Position numbers and translations under genes: made by a program. A DNA stretch of 38,419 nt from contig NZ_JACEFB010000022.1 in assembly GCF_013694095.1 (NCBI RefSeq), positions 1-38,419 of the forward strand, given 5' to 3'. The DNA is from Thermogemmata fonticola (GTDB lineage: Bacteria > Planctomycetota > Planctomycetia > Gemmatales > Gemmataceae). Position 1 is the first letter of the stretch, and each line of letters starts with the position of its first letter. The notes beneath the pieces were generated by a model, which worked only from the letters and a program-made list of their open reading frames with translations, did not search any database and had not been told where the DNA came from. Below, one piece after another: positions 23,962 to 31,663 of this stretch.

Positions 23962-24866
23962 GTCCAGGTTGGGGAGATTCGCTGCCGATCGATCCGCTGT
24001 TGGATTCTCTGTCCCTCACGCTCCCGCCGGGCAAAGCGCCACACTTTCCGGTGCATGAAGAAGCGGACGGCGCGGGGAAATAATCGTCGGGACCACCAAA
24101 CCCCCCACGAGACCCAGCCGCTCGGAGTTTCGGCCCGGCGGTGTTCCAGGCTTCGGAGAATGTCACGCGCCACTTCCTCCGGCGGCGGAGCGCCCGCAAA
24201 ATCCAGGTAGATTTTCCCTTCATTGCGCAACAGGTGCCGCTGGAGATCGTCGCTGCGGACCAGACCGGGCAACACCACCAGCACATCGATGCCGTAGCGG
24301 ACGAACTCGGCCCGGATCGCCTCGCTCCAGCCTACCAAGGCATGCTTGCTGGCGCAATGTTCCGTCATCGAGGGAATGCCCCACCGCCCGCAGATGCTAG
24401 CGACATTCACCACCGCCGGACGCCAACCTTCGCCGCTTCCCTGCCAGGCACTGCGTTCCAGGTAAGGCTGCGCCAGCCGGACCATTTCCACCGCGGCGAA
24501 AAAATTGACCTCCATCACCCGGCGCAGGATCTCCGGTGTGGAGGTGCTGAATTCCCCGAAGCTGCAAACCCCCGCTGCGTTGATAAGCACATCTACCCCA
24601 CCATAACGGAGCGCCGTGGCCGCTACGATCCGTTCGCGATCGGCAGGCCGGGTCACATCCCCAGCTTCCACCAGAACCTGGGCTTCCACCCCTTGAGCGA
24701 GCGCCTCGGACAAACAGGCGCGGGCGGTCCGCTCCAGTTCATCTTGGGAACGGGCTGTCAACGCCAGTTTTGCGCCCCGGCGAGCGAGCAGCACGGCAAC
24801 GCGCCGCCCAATTCCCCGCGACGCCCCGGTAATCAGTACCACCCGCCCTCTCACATCACGCTGCAT
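23952..24866 (-). CDS. Short-chain dehydrogenase/reductase
   Basis: The 304-residue protein has the cofactor loop TGASRGIG (14-21), NAAG, a conserved NVASICG serine strand, and CASKHAL. In the catalytic YxxxK position the sequence reads HCASK: the tyrosine is replaced by histidine (codon CAT), while the serine and lysine remain. The basic residues after the glycine loop favour NADP, but this is weak. The C-terminus (FPRAVRFFMHRKVWRFARRER) is basic and could touch a membrane. It is the first gene of the minus-strand run with asnB and the exporter, and a promoter-like sequence lies upstream. Confidence 0.88.
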   Translation of the reverse strand: MQRDVRGRVVLITGASRGIGRRVAVLLARRGAKLALTARSQDELERTARACLSEALAQGVEAQVLVEAGDVTRPADRERIVAATALRYGGVDVLINAAGVCSFGEFSTSTPEILRRVMEVNFFAAVEMVRLAQPYLERSAWQGSGEGWRPAVVNVASICGRWGIPSMTEHCASKHALVGWSEAIRAEFVRYGIDVLVVLPGLVRSDDLQRHLLRNEGKIYLDFAGAPPPEEVARDILRSLEHRRAETPSGWVSWGVWWSRRLFPRAVRFFMHRKVWRFARREREGQRIQQRIDRQRISPTWTGS

Positions 24867-25210
24867 GAGATTGCGCTTCTGCTCATTCCTTTCGATCCGG
24901 GTTGCTCACCGCTTCCATGACCATTCGGAAATTCTAGGAATTCTTCCGATCAGCACCAATAGAATCCTCCCCCTCGATGAGAATTTCCTATTCTACAATT
25001 TCAGCCGGAGTTGAATGAGAGGCCGCTCACTCCATAACCTGGATTTTCGGTTCGCCTTTTGGCTTGCCGTCCCGACCGCATTTCGGTCTTCTGGCCCCAT
25101 GTCGGGAGTCACCGGCATCGGAGCCGTGGCTTCGACCGGGAGCCTGGGTAGGTTGGGGAGGAAAGCCTGTTTCAATAAGACGGGCCGACTTGAAGGACAC
25201 ACCAGCGGTT
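24867..25210. other. Intergenic region upstream of the SDR-asnB-exporter run
   Basis: This 344-base gap includes an AT-rich stretch (about 24925-25010) unlike its surroundings, which holds the candidate promoter at 24931-24959. Two minus-strand open frames here (24993-25214 and 25027-25350) overlap each other or trpF and show no family pattern or ribosome site, so I do not call them genes. Confidence 0.55.
24931..24959 (-). promoter_or_regulatory. Sigma70-like promoter of the SDR-asnB-exporter run
   Basis: Read on the minus strand, TTGGTG (24959-24954) and TAGAAT (24936-24931) are separated by exactly 17 bases. The distance to the SDR start is about 65 bases. The near-palindromic stretch around AATTCTAGGAATTC overlaps the -10 box and could be an operator. 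Confidence 0.45.
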
Positions 25211-25867
25211 TCAACAGTTACTGGCGGCGATGCGAGCTTGAAGGATGAATTGCCGGACTTTCTCCAGGTCTTTCCGCCCCGGAGCTGCCTCCACACCGCC
25301 GGCGACATCAACCCCCCAAGGACGTAAGCGGCGCACGGCGTCCGCGACATTCTCCGGCGTCAACCCCCCTGCCAGAATCCAGGGCACCGGCGGAGCGAAG
25401 TTTTCCAGCAACTCCCACGGTGCCGTCTGACCTGTTCCGCCCCATTGGCCGGGCACAAAGGCGTCAAGCAGCACGGCGGCGGGAGGCCGCCCGGCGGCCT
25501 GAAGCGCCCGGAGATACTCCTGAGCAGCTTCCAGGTCTCCCGCCTCGCGGATCCGCAAGGCCGGAATGTGAGCAAACGGAAACGCATCTTCTCGCAACGG
25601 TGGCTCGGCATAGGTCTGCACCGCCCGTAAGCCCAACTGATAGGCGACGGCGCAGACTTGCCGCATGGGCCACCCTACGAAGATGCCCACCGGTGCCGTA
25701 AAAGGAGGCAACGCTCGCACGATAGCGGCAGCCTGCGGCGGTGCCACATACCGCGGCGAGGAAGGGTAAAAATTCAAGCCGATGGCATCCGCCCCCAACT
25801 CGGCGATCTTCACCGCTTCCAGCGGATCTGTCACCCCACAGATTTTGATGCGGATGGGATAGCCCAT
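25211..25867 (-). CDS. trpF: Phosphoribosylanthranilate isomerase
   Basis: The 218-residue enzyme shows KICGVTD (catalytic Cys10), GLNFYPSSPRYV, VGIFVG, LLDAFVPGQWGGTG (general acid Asp), WILAGGLTPENV and GVDVAGGVEAAPGRKD. The enzyme converts N-(5-phosphoribosyl)anthranilate to the carboxyphenylamino deoxyribulose phosphate in tryptophan synthesis. The usual VQLHG strand reads VQTYA, a modest divergence. No other trp gene is in the window. CAGGGA lies before ATG 25867. Confidence 0.92.
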   Translation of the reverse strand: MGYPIRIKICGVTDPLEAVKIAELGADAIGLNFYPSSPRYVAPPQAAAIVRALPPFTAPVGIFVGWPMRQVCAVAYQLGLRAVQTYAEPPLREDAFPFAHIPALRIREAGDLEAAQEYLRALQAAGRPPAAVLLDAFVPGQWGGTGQTAPWELLENFAPPVPWILAGGLTPENVADAVRRLRPWGVDVAGGVEAAPGRKDLEKVRQFILQARIAASNC

Positions 25868-26047
25868 AGGTGTGTCCCTGAGTCGAAATCTCCCGCGAAT
25901 TCTGCTAAGTCAGGCACTCGACAGATGCGGCCGGCACTGACTGATCTTACGGCATGCGGCTGGCCCCGCCCGCCGGTCCAGAGGCAACCGACAGCTTGGC
26001 GGAACCCACTGTATCGACCACCTCTCGGCTCATTACCTTCTTCTGGC

Positions 26048-26998
26048 TCAAGCTCGGCTCGACTCCCAGAGTTGCCGGGCCAAGGCAATCGCACCGTGGA
26101 CCACCACCTCTTCTCCCAATTGGGCGGGCACAATATCCGTCAATCCGCGGAAGGGGGGGAAGACACGGGCTTGCAAGCGTTGGCGTAGAGGTTGGAAGAG
26201 GCGTTCTTCACCCAGGAGCGACACGCCGCCGCCAATCACGATGCGCCGGGGACAAAGCAATCGAATAACGAGGTCCAGGGCGAAGGCGAGGGCATCCAGG
26301 GCGGTATCGAGCACGGATTGGGCCAGGGCATCGCCGCGGGCTGCCGCCTCGGTGACATGCCGCCCCGTCACTTGGGACCAATCGCCTTGAACCATCTCGG
26401 TCAGAAGGGAGGGTTCGCCCCGTTCGAGACGCCGCCGAGCTTGAGAGGCCAGTCCCCAACCGGAGGCCACTGCTTCCAGTTCTTCGCCTCGTTCGTTGAC
26501 TGGCACGTGCCCAATCTCGGCAGCGCCCTGCCCTGCACCGCGATAAATCGTTCCGTTGAGAATCAGGCCGCCGCCGATCCCGCTGCCGATGGTCATGTAG
26601 AACAGCGGTGACAGTCCTCGGCCCGTGCCATAGGTGGCTTCAGCCAGTCCGGCGACATCGGCATCGTTGCACAAAACCGCCGGGACGCCGCCGAGCAGAT
26701 CGCGCAGCCAAGCCGCCAGCGGGAAATGATCCCACCCGGCAATTTGGTGCGAAGTGATCACCGTTTGGGAGGCGTCATCCGTTGGCCCGCCGAAGCCGAT
26801 TCCAGCGGCGCGCAACTGATGGGCAGCGACCCCCATCTGGGCCAGCACTTGCGGAATCGCTCCCTGAAGTTGCCGGAGAATCCCAGCGCTACCCTCAGCC
26901 GGCACGACCGTCCCCCGCCATAACGCCAGGAGCTGGCCTGCCCCGTCGCCCAGTCCCACTTGCAATTTCGTACCGCCAATCTCGATGCCCAAGTACAT
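26048..26998 (-). CDS. ROK-family sugar kinase
   Basis: The 316-residue protein starts MYLGIEIGGTK, the ROK/hexokinase phosphate-1 motif. It continues with GIGFGGPTD, NDADVAGLAEATYG, MTIGSGIGGGLILNG and RRIVIGGGVSLLG. It is likely a glucokinase or related hexose kinase. The usual ROK zinc motif (CxCGxxGCxE) is missing: after EIGHVPVN the sequence reads ERGEELEAVASGWGL with no cysteines. ATG 26998 has GGGGGAG just upstream; 13 codons of open frame before it look unrelated. It is divergent from the DUF3307 gene. Confidence 0.9.
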   Translation of the reverse strand: MYLGIEIGGTKLQVGLGDGAGQLLALWRGTVVPAEGSAGILRQLQGAIPQVLAQMGVAAHQLRAAGIGFGGPTDDASQTVITSHQIAGWDHFPLAAWLRDLLGGVPAVLCNDADVAGLAEATYGTGRGLSPLFYMTIGSGIGGGLILNGTIYRGAGQGAAEIGHVPVNERGEELEAVASGWGLASQARRRLERGEPSLLTEMVQGDWSQVTGRHVTEAAARGDALAQSVLDTALDALAFALDLVIRLLCPRRIVIGGGVSLLGEERLFQPLRQRLQARVFPPFRGLTDIVPAQLGEEVVVHGAIALARQLWESSRA

Positions 26999-27179
26999 GA
27001 CATCTCCCCCAGCCGCCATCTCGCTTGCAGGAGCCAACCGACCCGTGCATTGGCGGGGCTAAGTTCGGCATCAAACCGAACAGTCCCCGATGGCTCGACG
27101 TCCCCCTGGAGGTTCAGCTCGATATATCACCCTCAGGTAGGAGTCTGTATATTGGGTGGAAAGCCTCTCAGGCAGCGCA

Positions 27180-27219
27180 GCGAAGGTGGACAACACGTAC
27201 GCGGCGAAAGGTAGACAAC
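27180..27219. repeat. 24-bp imperfect direct repeat before the DUF3307 gene
   Basis: GCGAAGGTGGACAAC (27180-27194) is repeated as GCGAAAGGTAGACAAC (27204-27219). The second copy contains AAAGG, the only ribosome-site-like sequence for the DUF3307 start at 27224. Confidence 0.7.
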
Positions 27220-27223
27220 CAGT

Positions 27224-27613
27224 ATGGATGATCCGCGGCCGATTCTGCTGCTGCTTTATCTGGTGGCGGGCCATGCGCTTGTGGATTTTGCTTTGCAAAG
27301 CGAGGCGATGGCCTTGGGCAAATGCCCGCATGCCCAGCATCCTGCCGCTCGTGCCGTCCCGTGGTACTACTGGCTGGCAGCACACGCCTTGCTGCATGGT
27401 ACCGCAGTCGGCCTGGTGTGCCAGTGGATGGGCCTCACACCGGCTGGGACCTTAGCCTTGGCCTTGGCGGAAACCCTGGCCCATGCTCTGATCGATCTGG
27501 GCAAATGCCGCGGCTGGTACGGTATTCATCGGGATCAGGCCTTGCACCTGCTCTGCAAACTGCTCTGGTGGTGCCTGGCCTTGGGAGCGTTTCCATCCTC
27601 AGGAGGATTATGA
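27224..27613 (+). CDS. DUF3307-like small membrane protein
   Basis: The 129-residue product has several hydrophobic helices and the pattern LYLVAGHALVDFALQSEAMALGK near the N-terminus, with AHALLHG and AETLAHALIDLGKCRGWYG later, as in DUF3307 proteins. The function of the family is unknown; histidine and aspartate residues in or near the membrane are conserved-looking. Its stop overlaps the start of the following adaptor gene (ATGA), so it is coupled to the exporter operon. It could be an accessory membrane component, but that is inference. Confidence 0.75.
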   Translation: MDDPRPILLLLYLVAGHALVDFALQSEAMALGKCPHAQHPAARAVPWYYWLAAHALLHGTAVGLVCQWMGLTPAGTLALALAETLAHALIDLGKCRGWYGIHRDQALHLLCKLLWWCLALGAFPSSGGL

Positions 27614-28857
27614 GCGTGCCGCCATTCTGCCGGAGGAGACCCGCGCGCTCCGGACGGCTGATGCTGTCCCTGCTATGGACCTTACTACTGTTGGCCACCG
27701 GCGGGGTCGCAGGTTATTTCCTGGCCCGGTTCATGCCGGACGCACCCAGTGCCTCGCCTGTCTCAGCACCAACGGGATCGCCCCGCATTGCGGCGCTGGG
27801 ACGGTTGGAACCGGCTGCCGGCATCGTACACGTTTATGGCCCAGTCGGGGACCGGATCGCCCGCCTTTATCCCTTGGCTCCCGGCCAATCGCTTCAGCAG
27901 GGCCAGCCGATCGCGGAACTCGCCAGTGCGGAAGAACGCCAAAAGCAAGTGGCCCTAGCCGAACTCGAACTCCAGGAACTGCAAGATAGATTCGATGCCG
28001 CCAAACAGGCTGGTGAGGCGAAAATCCGAGCTGCGGAAGCAGAATGGCAGCAAGCGATGGCGGCCCGGGATCAGGATCTCGCGGCCCAGGACGCCCGCCT
28101 GGAGTATCTCACCCAGCAATTGCAGGTGGCGGAAAAGAGTTTGGAACGTTTGGAGCAACTCCGGGCCAGCCGCGTTACAGTCCCCGCGGAGGAATACGAC
28201 AAGGCCCGGCTCGCTGTCGCGCAGGCCAAAGCAGAACGGCAAGCGGCGGAGGCGCTTCGGCGCAAGACACTCCTGTCCTACCAACACGCGGACAAAGTAG
28301 GCCAGGCGCGCAAAGCGGCGGCGGAACAGGAACTCCGCGAAGCCCTCGCCCGTTTCCCCCTGCAATCCGCTAAAGCCCGATGGGACCATGCCCGCGACCA
28401 ATGGGAGCGTCACAGGATGGTCCGCGCTCCGATCAGCGGCCAGATTCTGCACGTGCAAGCTAACCCCGGACAAACAATCACTCAAGAACCCCTGCTGACA
28501 ATGGCTGACGTGTCCCGCATGATCGTCCGAACGGAAGTTTACGAGGGAGATGTAGAACGCTTGCGGCAAGCCCTGCACCACGGCTCCGTGCTCGCGACGA
28601 TTCAAGCTCCGGCTTTACCCCGCTCCCTCCGCGGCAGTGTGAGTGATGAGAACGTTATCTCGCGCATGATCTCCCTAAATCGCGTTTTCTCTCTTGATCC
28701 CCGTATGGATCGGGATCGGCGAGTCGTCGAAGTGCTCGTCCCCTTGGACCCCGGCGATACGAACCTGGCCGCCCGCTTTGTCAACCTGCAAGTCACCGTA
28801 TTGTTCGAGTTGCCGGCTTCATCCGCCGCTGAATTGCCGAAGGCGAGCGAACAATGA
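27610..28857 (+). CDS. HlyD/DevB-type periplasmic adaptor protein of a second ABC exporter
   Basis: The 415-residue protein has one N-terminal membrane helix (about 17-37), a lipoyl-like part (GPVGDRIARLYPLAPGQSLQQGQ), a long coiled-coil hairpin (about 110-260) and a closing segment with RAPISGQILHVQANPGQTI. ATG 27610 is used because AGGAGG lies three bases upstream and the anchor follows. It should couple the two permeases and the ATPase encoded at 29045-33086 to an outer-membrane channel; none is found here. It is related in layout to the adaptor at 18450-19589 but clearly a different sequence. Confidence 0.88.
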   Translation: MSVPPFCRRRPARSGRLMLSLLWTLLLLATGGVAGYFLARFMPDAPSASPVSAPTGSPRIAALGRLEPAAGIVHVYGPVGDRIARLYPLAPGQSLQQGQPIAELASAEERQKQVALAELELQELQDRFDAAKQAGEAKIRAAEAEWQQAMAARDQDLAAQDARLEYLTQQLQVAEKSLERLEQLRASRVTVPAEEYDKARLAVAQAKAERQAAEALRRKTLLSYQHADKVGQARKAAAEQELREALARFPLQSAKARWDHARDQWERHRMVRAPISGQILHVQANPGQTITQEPLLTMADVSRMIVRTEVYEGDVERLRQALHHGSVLATIQAPALPRSLRGSVSDENVISRMISLNRVFSLDPRMDRDRRVVEVLVPLDPGDTNLAARFVNLQVTVLFELPASSAAELPKASEQ

Positions 28858-29044
28858 TCCTGCACCATGATGCGCCGCGTACCGTTCCCTGGGATTGCCG
28901 CTTCTAAGCCGATGCCCCCAGCAAATGGGTTAGGTTTTGTTCGAGGAAAGCCGGACTTGGCTCAACCTCGGACCACTTCCTAATGCGAAGAGAAAAGCGG
29001 CGGTGATACGCAGCCGACCCTCTGGCTGATCGGAGACTCTCCCC

Positions 29045-30268
29045 ATGAGGTATGCGTGGCTTTGGGCCATCCGACATCTGATCCACCGGCGGGAACGTAC
29101 GGTAACAGCCGCTACAGGCATCGCTTTTGCTGCCATCCTGATGTTTCTGGAAATGGGCTTCCTCGGCGGAGTCGATCGCACGGCGACCTTGCTCTTCGAC
29201 CGCTTGCAGTTCGATCTGCTGATCACCTCTTCAGAATACGAAGACCTCAGCCGCACGGCGGGGTTCCCGGATCAGCGGCTAGCTCAAGCGGCAGCAGTGG
29301 AGGGAGTGGGGGCGGTCGTGCCGCTGTCCATGGGCTTTGCCGAGTGGCGTATGCCGCAACGCCGTGGCTGGCTCCGTTCCCCCTCCGGCGGGGAAATTAT
29401 GAGCATCGCCGTCTTGGCAGTGCCCCCGGAGTACCTCCCGCAGGCTTTCCGCATCGGCCCGGAGGGTGTCTTTTCCACCCTAGCGGAAGCGGAAGAAGCT
29501 GCCCATCTCTTGGCCCGCCAGAAGACGTTTCTGTTTGATCGGCGGAGCAAAGCGGAATACGGCTCGGCCGAGTACTGGCTGGAGCAATCCCGCAGCCGGA
29601 ACCCGCAGGACCCCGTGCTGATCAATGGACGCTCTGCGGTCATAGCCGGCACGTTCTCCCTCGGTACAGGCTTCAGTTGGAACGCCATGCTTTTGACCAG
29701 CGAGGGCACATTCCGTGAGTTTTTGCCGCCAGTGCCTGATGGTGTTCACTTTGGCTTGATTCAACTGAGCGCCGGCGCCGATCCCGCCGCGGTTCAACAG
29801 CAACTCCAAACCCGCCTCCCTTCCGATGTCCGCATTTGGAGCCGCGAAGACATCACGGCCTCGGAGCGGAATTACTGGGTGAGGCTGACGTCCGTGGGCC
29901 AGTTTTTGGTGGTCGCGGTGGTTCTCGTCATCACCGTGGGTGTCATTTTCGTGTACCAGATGATGGCAGCAGACATTCGCTCCATGCTGCCGGAATACGC
30001 CACGATCAAAGCTTTGGGCCATACGCCGGGTTTCGCCACGGCCATGGTCCTTGCCCAGGCCGGCCTTCTCGCCGCTTTGGGCTTTCTCCCCGGTTGGGGA
30101 ATTGCTGCTTTTCTCTATTCCATCGCGCGGACCTACGGCGGCATCCCGGCGGAAATGACTCCCCTCATTATCATGGCTGTCGCTGGATTGACCGTCGGGA
30201 TGTGTCTTCTCTCGGCTATCCTCGCTTTGCGGAAAGTCCAGACGGCGGACCCGGCGGACCTGTTCTAG
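29045..30268 (+). CDS. DevC-type ABC transporter permease (first of two)
   Basis: The 407-residue protein begins MRYAWLWAIRHLIHRRERT. It has an N-terminal helix (ATGIAFAAILMFLEMGFLGG), a large external domain, then three helices (VGQFLVVAVVLVITVGVIFV and two further). The cytoplasmic loop LPEYATIKALGHTPGF is a typical DevC loop, as is the ending KVQTADPADLF. It lies 187 bases after the adaptor gene. It should form the membrane channel with the second permease at 30449 or as a homodimer. Confidence 0.88.
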   Translation: MRYAWLWAIRHLIHRRERTVTAATGIAFAAILMFLEMGFLGGVDRTATLLFDRLQFDLLITSSEYEDLSRTAGFPDQRLAQAAAVEGVGAVVPLSMGFAEWRMPQRRGWLRSPSGGEIMSIAVLAVPPEYLPQAFRIGPEGVFSTLAEAEEAAHLLARQKTFLFDRRSKAEYGSAEYWLEQSRSRNPQDPVLINGRSAVIAGTFSLGTGFSWNAMLLTSEGTFREFLPPVPDGVHFGLIQLSAGADPAAVQQQLQTRLPSDVRIWSREDITASERNYWVRLTSVGQFLVVAVVLVITVGVIFVYQMMAADIRSMLPEYATIKALGHTPGFATAMVLAQAGLLAALGFLPGWGIAAFLYSIARTYGGIPAEMTPLIIMAVAGLTVGMCLLSAILALRKVQTADPADLF

Positions 30269-30309
30269 CGGCTTCGCCCTCTATCTCTCCCTCCCCCGTT
30301 CTAGCGGCT
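30262..30309. repeat. 36-bp-spaced direct repeat at the end of the first permease gene
   Basis: GTTCTAGCGGCT occurs at 30262-30273 and 30298-30309; the similarity continues for a few bases (TCGC and CCGC). The first copy contains the TAG stop codon of the permease gene, so the repeat looks like a short duplication of the gene's end. Confidence 0.65.
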
Positions 30310-30448
30310 CCGCGTCCAGCAACTTCGGCGACTCATACCAGCACCCAATTTGGAGGAGTCGGGAAAAGTTCCTCCTGTTTCCTGAAAGGCAGACCTATTC
30401 CTGGCGGGGAACCGTTGACGCTGGACTGCCAGATGCGAAGCTGACAGT

Positions 30449-31663
30449 ATGCGGCTGGCTCTGCTCGTGGCCTGGCGAAATCTGACCTGCGATCCGATCC
30501 GATACGGGTTGTATACCCTGGGCATCGCCTTCGCGGTGGTGCTTATGGGGGTGCAATTCGGCATTCTCCGGGCAATGCTGGAGAGCAACACGCGCCTGTT
30601 GCGGTGCCTGGATGCGGATGGCGTGCTGATTCATCCGCAGCGCAGTTCTCTGATGTTCCGCCCAGCCTTTCCGCGCCGGCGGCTGGAACAGGCCCACGCT
30701 GTGGAGGGAATTGACCGCGTAGCGCCCCTGTATTTGGATTACCAGGCCGGAGAATGGCTGGCGACGGGGGTGCCGCGGCCGGAGCGGGGACCGAAGCGGC
30801 GCATCCGGGTGGTGGGGGTCGATCCCGCTGTGGCTCCCTTGCGGGGACTGGACATTCCCCCGGACGACTGGCAGAGCTTGCAACGGCCCGGTACCGCGTT
30901 GTACGACCGCCGGGCGCGGCCTGATCCCCAAAGGCGGATGCCGAGCGTCTATGGCCCCCTGGCGGAGGGATGCACCGCCGAGTTGACCGGCCAGCAACTG
31001 ACCCTGGTCGGTCCGGGTTTTTCCCTGGGCTTCGACTTCGCCGCGGATGGTACCTTGATTGTCAGCGAGCAGACCTTCGCCCGTTACCTCCGGGAGCCAT
31101 TGGCCCCGCCGGGTACCGATCCCCTGGAAGCGGTGGACCTGGGTCTGGTCTGGTTCCAACCGGAAGCGCGCCGGGAGCAGGTCCTCGACGCCCTCCGGCA
31201 GCTTTACGCAGCGACGCCCAATGTCGAGGTGCTGACCCTAAAGCAGCTCATCGAGCGAGAAGAGCGCTTCTGGCTGGCCAACACGCCCATCGGCTTCGCC
31301 TTCGGCGCCGGCATGATTCTGGGCTTCGTCGTGGGGTTGGTCATCTGTTATCAGATTCTCACAGGAAACATCGCCGATCATCTGGGCCAGTATGCGACGC
31401 TGCGAGCCATTGGGCACACGCCGGGTTTTCTCCGCGCCGTGGTGACTGCCGAGGCGTTGCTCCTGGCGGGAAGCGGTTTGGCTGTGGGAATCGGCATCGT
31501 AGCTGGAGTACAATCGTTACTAGAGGAATGGACCGGCATGCCGTTTCAGCTCACGCTATTTCGCATAGTGTGGTTGGGGGGCGCGACCATCGGCATGTGT
31601 TGGCTGTCTGCCCGTTTGGCTGCCCGACATGTGGAGAAGGTGGACCCCGCCGATGTCTTCTGA
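30449..31663 (+). CDS. DevC-type ABC transporter permease (second of two)
   Basis: The 404-residue protein begins MRLALLVAWRNLTCDPIRYG. It has a first helix GLYTLGIAFAVVLMGVQFGI, an external domain and three C-terminal helices. The loop LGQYATLRAIGHTPGF and the ending HVEKVDPADVF match the first permease, so the two are paralogues. Its stop is overlapped by the ATPase gene start (11 bases), which indicates coupled translation. Two different permeases with a single ATPase suggest a heteromeric channel. Confidence 0.88.
   Translation: MRLALLVAWRNLTCDPIRYGLYTLGIAFAVVLMGVQFGILRAMLESNTRLLRCLDADGVLIHPQRSSLMFRPAFPRRRLEQAHAVEGIDRVAPLYLDYQAGEWLATGVPRPERGPKRRIRVVGVDPAVAPLRGLDIPPDDWQSLQRPGTALYDRRARPDPQRRMPSVYGPLAEGCTAELTGQQLTLVGPGFSLGFDFAADGTLIVSEQTFARYLREPLAPPGTDPLEAVDLGLVWFQPEARREQVLDALRQLYAATPNVEVLTLKQLIEREERFWLANTPIGFAFGAGMILGFVVGLVICYQILTGNIADHLGQYATLRAIGHTPGFLRAVVTAEALLLAGSGLAVGIGIVAGVQSLLEEWTGMPFQLTLFRIVWLGGATIGMCWLSARLAARHVEKVDPADVF

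Noticed and set aside
24993-25350. Two overlapping minus-strand open frames after trpF
   Set aside because: One starts inside trpF in another frame and the other lacks a ribosome site; their composition shows no domain or hydrophobic pattern.
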